Source: Rhodospirillales bacterium (lineage in GTDB: Bacteria; Pseudomonadota; Alphaproteobacteria; UBA828). Taken from it: a stretch of 9,251 nt of DNA. The position numbers and the translations under genes were made by a program. Below, piece by piece: positions 6,082 to 9,251 of the stretch (the first letter of the stretch is position 1; each line of letters starts with the position of its first letter). The stretch is from assembly GCA_026712885.1 (NCBI GenBank), contig JAPOPO010000135.1, positions 1 through 9,251 on the forward strand, read 5' to 3'. The notes below the pieces were generated by a model. It worked only from the letters and a program-made list of their open reading frames with translations. It was not told the origin of the DNA and did not search any database.

Positions 6082-6100
6082 ACCCGCGCACCGCGCGGGT
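6082..6100. other. Perfect 8-bp inverted repeat in intergenic region
   Basis: ACCCGCGC and GCGCGGGT surround an ACC loop in the gap of about 215 bases between the SLOG and DUF4326 genes. The following CCTTCGCTTCGCTCCGG and CCGGCCGCCGG keep the gap repeat-like, but no T run follows. It may be a REP-like remnant or a weak terminator. No small gene was found in this gap. Confidence 0.5.
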
Positions 6101-6198
6101 CCTTCGCTTCGCTCCGGCCGCCGGGCGGTGACGGCACTGCGCCCGCGCGCCACGGCGGGCCCCACTCGCCGAAGGGCGCCACCACCGAGGACCGCACC

Positions 6199-6540
6199 AT
6201 GCCCCGCCCCGCCATCATCAACCTGAAGCACCACCCGGAGCTGCAACGCGCGCTCGAGGATCGCGAGGAGTTCGAGGGCGTGGTCCGCGCCGACCGCCGC
6301 ACCCGATGGGGCAACCGCTTCGTCATCGGCCGGCACGGCACCCGCGAAGAGGTCATCGAGCGCTACCGCCGACGGCTGTGGCAGCGCATCCGCGAAGGCG
6401 ACGTGAGCCTCGAGGCGCTCGCGGGCCTGCACGGCAAGACCCTCGCCTGCTGGTGCCATCCGAAGCCCTGCCACTGCAACGTCCTCGCCCGCGCCGCCGC
6501 CTGGGCGGTCTCCGTCCTCGCGGGCCGCAAGGCCGCGTGA
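6199..6540 (+). CDS. DUF4326 protein
   Basis: 113 residues. Recognised by TRWGNRFVIGRHGTREEVIERY (residues 35-56 region) and GKTLACWCHPKPCHCNVL, with C84, C86, C91, H92 and C93. These are the family signatures WGNPF(x)IG(x)DGTREE and L(x)CWC(x)P(x)PCH(x)D. The Cys/His cluster could bind metal. DUF4326 proteins are common in phages and mobile elements and their biochemical function is not established, as far as I know. In this copy the usual Pro after WGN is Arg and the residue after PCHC is Asn, so it is somewhat divergent. The ATG at 6199 has only a weak GAGGA site upstream. It is the last intact gene before the IS66 element. Confidence 0.88.
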   Translation: MPRPAIINLKHHPELQRALEDREEFEGVVRADRRTRWGNRFVIGRHGTREEVIERYRRRLWQRIREGDVSLEALAGLHGKTLACWCHPKPCHCNVLARAAAWAVSVLAGRKAA

Positions 6541-6620
6541 GGCGCGAGCCTCCAGGCGAACGGCGCGGCGCGGAACGAGCCAGTCGCGCCGGGCCGTACC
6601 CGACCCAACCCCAACCCGAG

Positions 6621-6628
6621 GAGACTCC
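6621..6628 (+). promoter_or_regulatory. GGAGACTCC ribosome-binding leader
   Basis: A shortened, self-complementary relative of GGGAGAGTCCC, close to the ATG at 6630. It supports the start of the interrupted gene and links it to the two upstream genes with the longer leader. Confidence 0.5.
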
Positions 6629-6629
6629 G

Positions 6630-6704
6630 ATGGCCCCCCGCTACGTCATCCGCACCGTCGACGAGGACTGGATCGATCTGTTCGATGCGCCCGCCCGCAT
6701 CGAC
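6630..6704 (+). pseudogene. Small gene interrupted by IS66 (first 25 codons)
   Basis: An ATG at 6630 follows a GGAGACTCC site and reads MAPRYVIRTVDEDWIDLFDA and a few more residues before the IS66 end at 6705. The frame continues 11 codons into the element and stops at 6740. The good ribosome binding site and codon use say it was a real gene. The rest must lie beyond the right end of the IS, outside this window. The family is not recognisable from 25 residues. Confidence 0.65.
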
Positions 6705-6784
6705 GTAAGCGGTGCGAGTGGTCCACCTTCCTCTCGATGAGTTAATCGCGTTGGATGACCCCTTTTCGCGAGGAGGTTCAGCCG

Positions 6785-7219
6785 ATGCAGGATTCTGAAC
6801 GAGGATGCGCCGCCGATCGGGAGCGGTCGAGCGAGGCGGGGTCGAGTAGTTCGGTGAAGCGGCGTTCGCGCCGGCGCTGGAGCGCGGAGCAGAAGGTGCG
6901 GATCGTTGGTGAGAGTTTGCGCTCAGGGACGCGGGTGGAGGATGTCGCCCGGCGCTACGGGTTGAGCCGCAAGCAGTTGTCGGCATGGCGCAGCCTCGCC
7001 CGCCAGGGCAAGCTCGCGGTGGCCTCATCGCCCGAGGCGGTGGATGTCGACCCGGAGCGGCAGCCAGCGTTCGCCACGCTCGAGGTGGACAGCGCGACGG
7101 GTCCGGGTCTGAGTGGGTCGGTTGTGATCGAGTCGCGAGAGGTGACGGTGCGCCTTGATGGCGATATCGACGCATCGCGGGTCGCGGAGATTGCCTCGGC
7201 GTTGCGGGGGCTTCGATGA
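6785..7219 (+). CDS. tnpA: IS66 TnpA, HTH accessory protein
   Basis: 144 residues. The first IS66 gene, a DNA-binding helper needed for full transposition. A basic, Ser-rich lead (SVKRRSRRRW) precedes a HTH at about residues 36-69 (VEDVARRYGLSRKQLSAW). The C-terminal half carries short beta segments (SGSVVIESREVTVRLDGD). ATG 6785 is preferred: AGGAGG lies 8 bases upstream. An earlier in-frame ATG at 6755 would add 10 residues without a comparable site. It ends in an ATGA overlap with tnpB. Confidence 0.92.
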   Translation: MQDSERGCAADRERSSEAGSSSSVKRRSRRRWSAEQKVRIVGESLRSGTRVEDVARRYGLSRKQLSAWRSLARQGKLAVASSPEAVDVDPERQPAFATLEVDSATGPGLSGSVVIESREVTVRLDGDIDASRVAEIASALRGLR

Positions 7220-7569
7220 ACGTCGCGGGGACGGGGATGCGGGTGGTGGTGGCGACGCGTCCGGTCGATTTCCGCAAGGGTCATGACGGACTGGCGGCGG
7301 TGGTCGAGCAGGAGCTCGGTTTGGACCCGTATTCTGGGGTGGCGGTGGTGTTTCGTCCCAAGCGCCTGGACCGGATGAAGGTGCTGTGGTGGGACGGGAC
7401 GGGCCTGGTGCTGGCGTCGAAGCGTCTGGAGCAGGGCCGCTTTGCCTGGCCTGCGGTGCGCGACGGGGTGATGCGGCTGTCGGGGGCGCAGTGCGAGGCG
7501 TTGTTCGAGGGGCTGGACTGGCGCCGAATGTGGAGCCGGCGGGTTCGCAGACCACTTGCGGCGGCGTGA
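7216..7569 (+). CDS. tnpB: IS66 TnpB accessory protein
   Basis: 117 residues, the usual size for the IS66 second gene. RPVDFRKGHDGLAAVV near the start, AVVFRPKRLDRMKVLWWDG in the middle and KRLEQGRFAWP are family signatures. Its ATG overlaps the tnpA stop by 4 bases, so translation is coupled. It is required with TnpA and TnpC for transposition in studied IS66 elements; its precise biochemistry is not settled. Confidence 0.95.
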   Translation: MNVAGTGMRVVVATRPVDFRKGHDGLAAVVEQELGLDPYSGVAVVFRPKRLDRMKVLWWDGTGLVLASKRLEQGRFAWPAVRDGVMRLSGAQCEALFEGLDWRRMWSRRVRRPLAAA

Positions 7570-7619
7570 TGATACAGGGGGCTGTTCTGGCCTCCTTTTT
7601 CTTTATTAAGGCATTGATT

Positions 7620-7641
7620 CCATGATAGAATTCCGTCATGG
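7620..7641 (+). promoter_or_regulatory. Inverted repeat over the tnpC start codon
   Basis: CCATGA (7620-7625) and TCATGG (7636-7641) form a 6-bp dyad with a 10-base loop, and the right arm contains the tnpC ATG. The surrounding gap (7570-7637) is AT-rich and shows no strong Shine-Dalgarno sequence. The dyad could lower tnpC translation or bind a protein; it may also be chance. Confidence 0.3.
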
Positions 7642-9251
7642 AGAACCGTCTCGACACGGTCGGCCCAGCATCGCTTGCGCCCCCCTATCGCGTCGTGATC
7701 GAAGGGCTTCGAGCCCAAGTGGCGGCGCTCGCTGAGCGCAACCGCGAACTCGAACGCCGAGAGCCCGAAGCGGTCGTCGAGGGCCTGCGCAGCCGGGTGG
7801 CCTCGCTCGCTGAGCACAACCGACGCCTCGAACATCTGCTGCGCGAGTTGCGCCGCGCGATGTACGGAAAGAAGTCCGAGAAGCTCCATCCCGACCAGCT
7901 CCAGCTCGCCTTCGAGGCGCTCGAAGGCGCACTCGCCGAAGCCGAGGAAGCGGCCCCAGCGAGCATTATGCCGACGCCACGTGAGCGGCGCCCTGACCCA
8001 CGGCGCAACCTCGGCCACCTTCCCGAGCACCTGCCGCGAATCGAGCAGGTCATCGAGCCCCAGAGCACGAACTGCCCCTGCGGTTGCGGGGAGATGGTGC
8101 GCATCGGCGAGGACCGCACCGAACGCCTCGACATCGTCCCAGCCCAGCTTCGGGTCATCGTCACTGTCCGCCCGAAGTATGCCTGCCGCGTGTGCGAGGA
8201 AGGAGTCACCCAGGCACCGGCGCCCGCGCACCTCATCGAGGGCGCGATTCCCACTGAAGGCGCGCTCGCTCATGTGCTGGTGTCGAAGTTCGCCGACCAC
8301 CTTCCGCTGTATCGCCAATCGCAGATTCTCGCCCGCTCAGGAATCGACGTGCACCGCTCGACGCTGGCCGGCTGGGTCGGCAAGACGGCGTTCCACCTCA
8401 GGCCGCTGGTGGAATGCCTGGCGGCGCAACTGAAGACGTCGCACAACCTGGGGGTGGACGAGACGCCGGTACGGGTGCTCGACCCGGGCCGGGGCAAGAC
8501 GAAGACGGGTTATATGTGGACGATGGCGCGCGACGAGCAGGCATGGTGCGGGGCAGATCCACCGGGGGTGGTCTATGCGTATGCGCCCAGCCGCGGCGGC
8601 GTACAGGGTGAGAAGCTGCTCGAGGGGTTCTCGGGCACGGCGCAGGTCGATGGCTATTCCGGGTACAACCGGCTGCGCCGGGCAGAGCGCACCGGTGGGG
8701 CGCTGACGCTCGCATCCTGCTGGACGCACGCCCGACGCGGCATGAAGGAAGTGTTCGACAGCGACGCCTCTCCGATCGCAAAGGCCGGTCTGGAGCGCAT
8801 CGCGCAGCTCTATGCAATCGAGAAGAAGATCCGGGGCCAGCCACCGGCGACGCGCCAGGCGGTGCGGTGGACGGAATCGGCGCCACTGGTGAACCGCTTC
8901 GGCGTGTGGCTCGACGAGCAGCGCTCGCGGGTCTCGCCGCGCTCGCGCCTGGGCGAGAAGCTGACCTACATCGCCAACCAGTGGGAGGGGTTGGTGGTAT
9001 TCCTCTACGACGGGCGCGTGGAGATGGACACGAACATCGTGGAGAACCGGATCCGGCCGGTGAAGCTCACAGCGAAGAATGCGTTGTTCGCCGGCCATGA
9101 CGAAGGCGCCGCCGCATGGGGCCGAATCGCTTCACTGATCGAGACCTGCAAGATGAACGGTGTCGAGCCCTACGCCTGGCTCAAGAGCACGCTGGAGAAG
9201 ATCGCCAGCGGCCACCCGCAATCGCGGATCCGGGAACTTCTACCCTGGAAC
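7638..9251 (+). CDS. tnpC: IS66 TnpC transposase (C-terminal tip off window)
   Basis: 538 residues visible, open at the right edge at LLPWN, a motif close to the usual C-terminus. The N-terminal coiled coil contains a tandem repeat (residues 20-39 and 46-65). The RRAMYGKKSEKL segment leads to a zinc-binding region (NCPCGCGEM and KYACRVCEEG). The DDE-type catalytic core has D274 (GVDETPVRVL), D338 (VDGYSGYN) and E469 (NIVENRIRP). It cuts and joins the IS ends. The start at 7638 is chosen because the coiled coil begins just after it; the ribosome binding site is poor and the start lies in an inverted repeat. There is no internal stop or frameshift, so the element could be active if its right end is intact. 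Confidence 0.95.
   Translation, partial: MENRLDTVGPASLAPPYRVVIEGLRAQVAALAERNRELERREPEAVVEGLRSRVASLAEHNRRLEHLLRELRRAMYGKKSEKLHPDQLQLAFEALEGALAEAEEAAPASIMPTPRERRPDPRRNLGHLPEHLPRIEQVIEPQSTNCPCGCGEMVRIGEDRTERLDIVPAQLRVIVTVRPKYACRVCEEGVTQAPAPAHLIEGAIPTEGALAHVLVSKFADHLPLYRQSQILARSGIDVHRSTLAGWVGKTAFHLRPLVECLAAQLKTSHNLGVDETPVRVLDPGRGKTKTGYMWTMARDEQAWCGADPPGVVYAYAPSRGGVQGEKLLEGFSGTAQVDGYSGYNRLRRAERTGGALTLASCWTHARRGMKEVFDSDASPIAKAGLERIAQLYAIEKKIRGQPPATRQAVRWTESAPLVNRFGVWLDEQRSRVSPRSRLGEKLTYIANQWEGLVVFLYDGRVEMDTNIVENRIRPVKLTAKNALFAGHDEGAAAWGRIASLIETCKMNGVEPYAWLKSTLEKIASGHPQSRIRELLPWN

Larger units (their letters stand above)
6705..9251 (+). mobile_element. IS66-family insertion sequence (right end off window)
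   Basis: Three genes in the order tnpA, tnpB, tnpC on the plus strand, the full IS66 set. The left terminus is placed at GTAAGCGGTGCGAGTGG (from 6705), because IS66 ends begin GTAA and because the interrupted gene's coding quality stops there. IS66 makes an 8-base target duplication; the left copy would be 6697-6704 (GCATCGAC). The right inverted repeat and second target copy lie beyond the window, but tnpC is within a few residues of its usual end, so little is missing. Confidence 0.9.

Noticed and set aside
5315..6091. Minus-strand open frame opposite the SLOG gene
   Set aside because: No domain; the plus-strand protein has the Gly-rich turns of a Rossmann fold.
7281..8318. Minus-strand open frame opposite IS66 tnpB/tnpC
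   Set aside because: Shadow of well-recognised IS66 genes.
8337..9098. Minus-strand open frame opposite tnpC
   Set aside because: Shadow of the transposase catalytic region.

Overview
The window is a strongly GC-rich stretch with very high G/C at third codon positions, consistent with a high-GC proteobacterium; the sequence does not fix a genus. It is accessory (plasmid, integrative element or genomic island) DNA: two different mobile elements flank a short block of genes for DNA/nucleotide-related functions. No rRNA, tRNA, CRISPR array or core housekeeping operon is visible, and no gap between genes exceeds 300 bases.

Left part (1-2650, minus strand): four genes read leftward as a tight unit. 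They are a DUF5372-type small protein, a helix-turn-helix (HTH) protein, a small unknown protein and a large serine recombinase whose C-terminus runs off the left edge. The last three overlap by 4 and 8 bases. A promoter with TTGACT and TATTAA boxes lies in an AT-richer island just upstream of the HTH gene. A run of eight A residues near the end of the HTH gene forms a classic -1 slippery heptamer that could fuse the HTH protein to the next ORF.

Middle part (2692-6740, plus strand): the first item is a single-stranded DNA-binding protein (ssb) gene lacking its N-terminal third, with the break next to the recombinase module. It is followed by a strong intrinsic terminator, an AlkB-type 2-oxoglutarate/Fe(II) dioxygenase, an unrecognised acidic 135-residue protein, a stand-alone Toprim protein, a SLOG/DprA-like Rossmann protein, a DUF4326 protein, and the first 25 codons of a small gene cut by an insertion sequence. 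Two of these genes start behind an identical self-complementary leader, GGGAGAGTCCC, at the same distance from the ATG; a third has a shorter version. GC-rich hairpins sit in several of the gaps.

Right part (6705-9251, plus strand): an IS66-family element with tnpA, tnpB and tnpC in the usual order. It begins with GTAAGCG and is nearly complete at the right edge, where tnpC is still open at residue 538.

Taken together, the middle genes look like cargo or maintenance genes of a mobile replicon (single-strand binding, nucleic-acid demethylation, primase-like Toprim, nucleotide sensing). Insertions have eroded it at both ends. The joint role is inference; individual family assignments rest on visible motifs.
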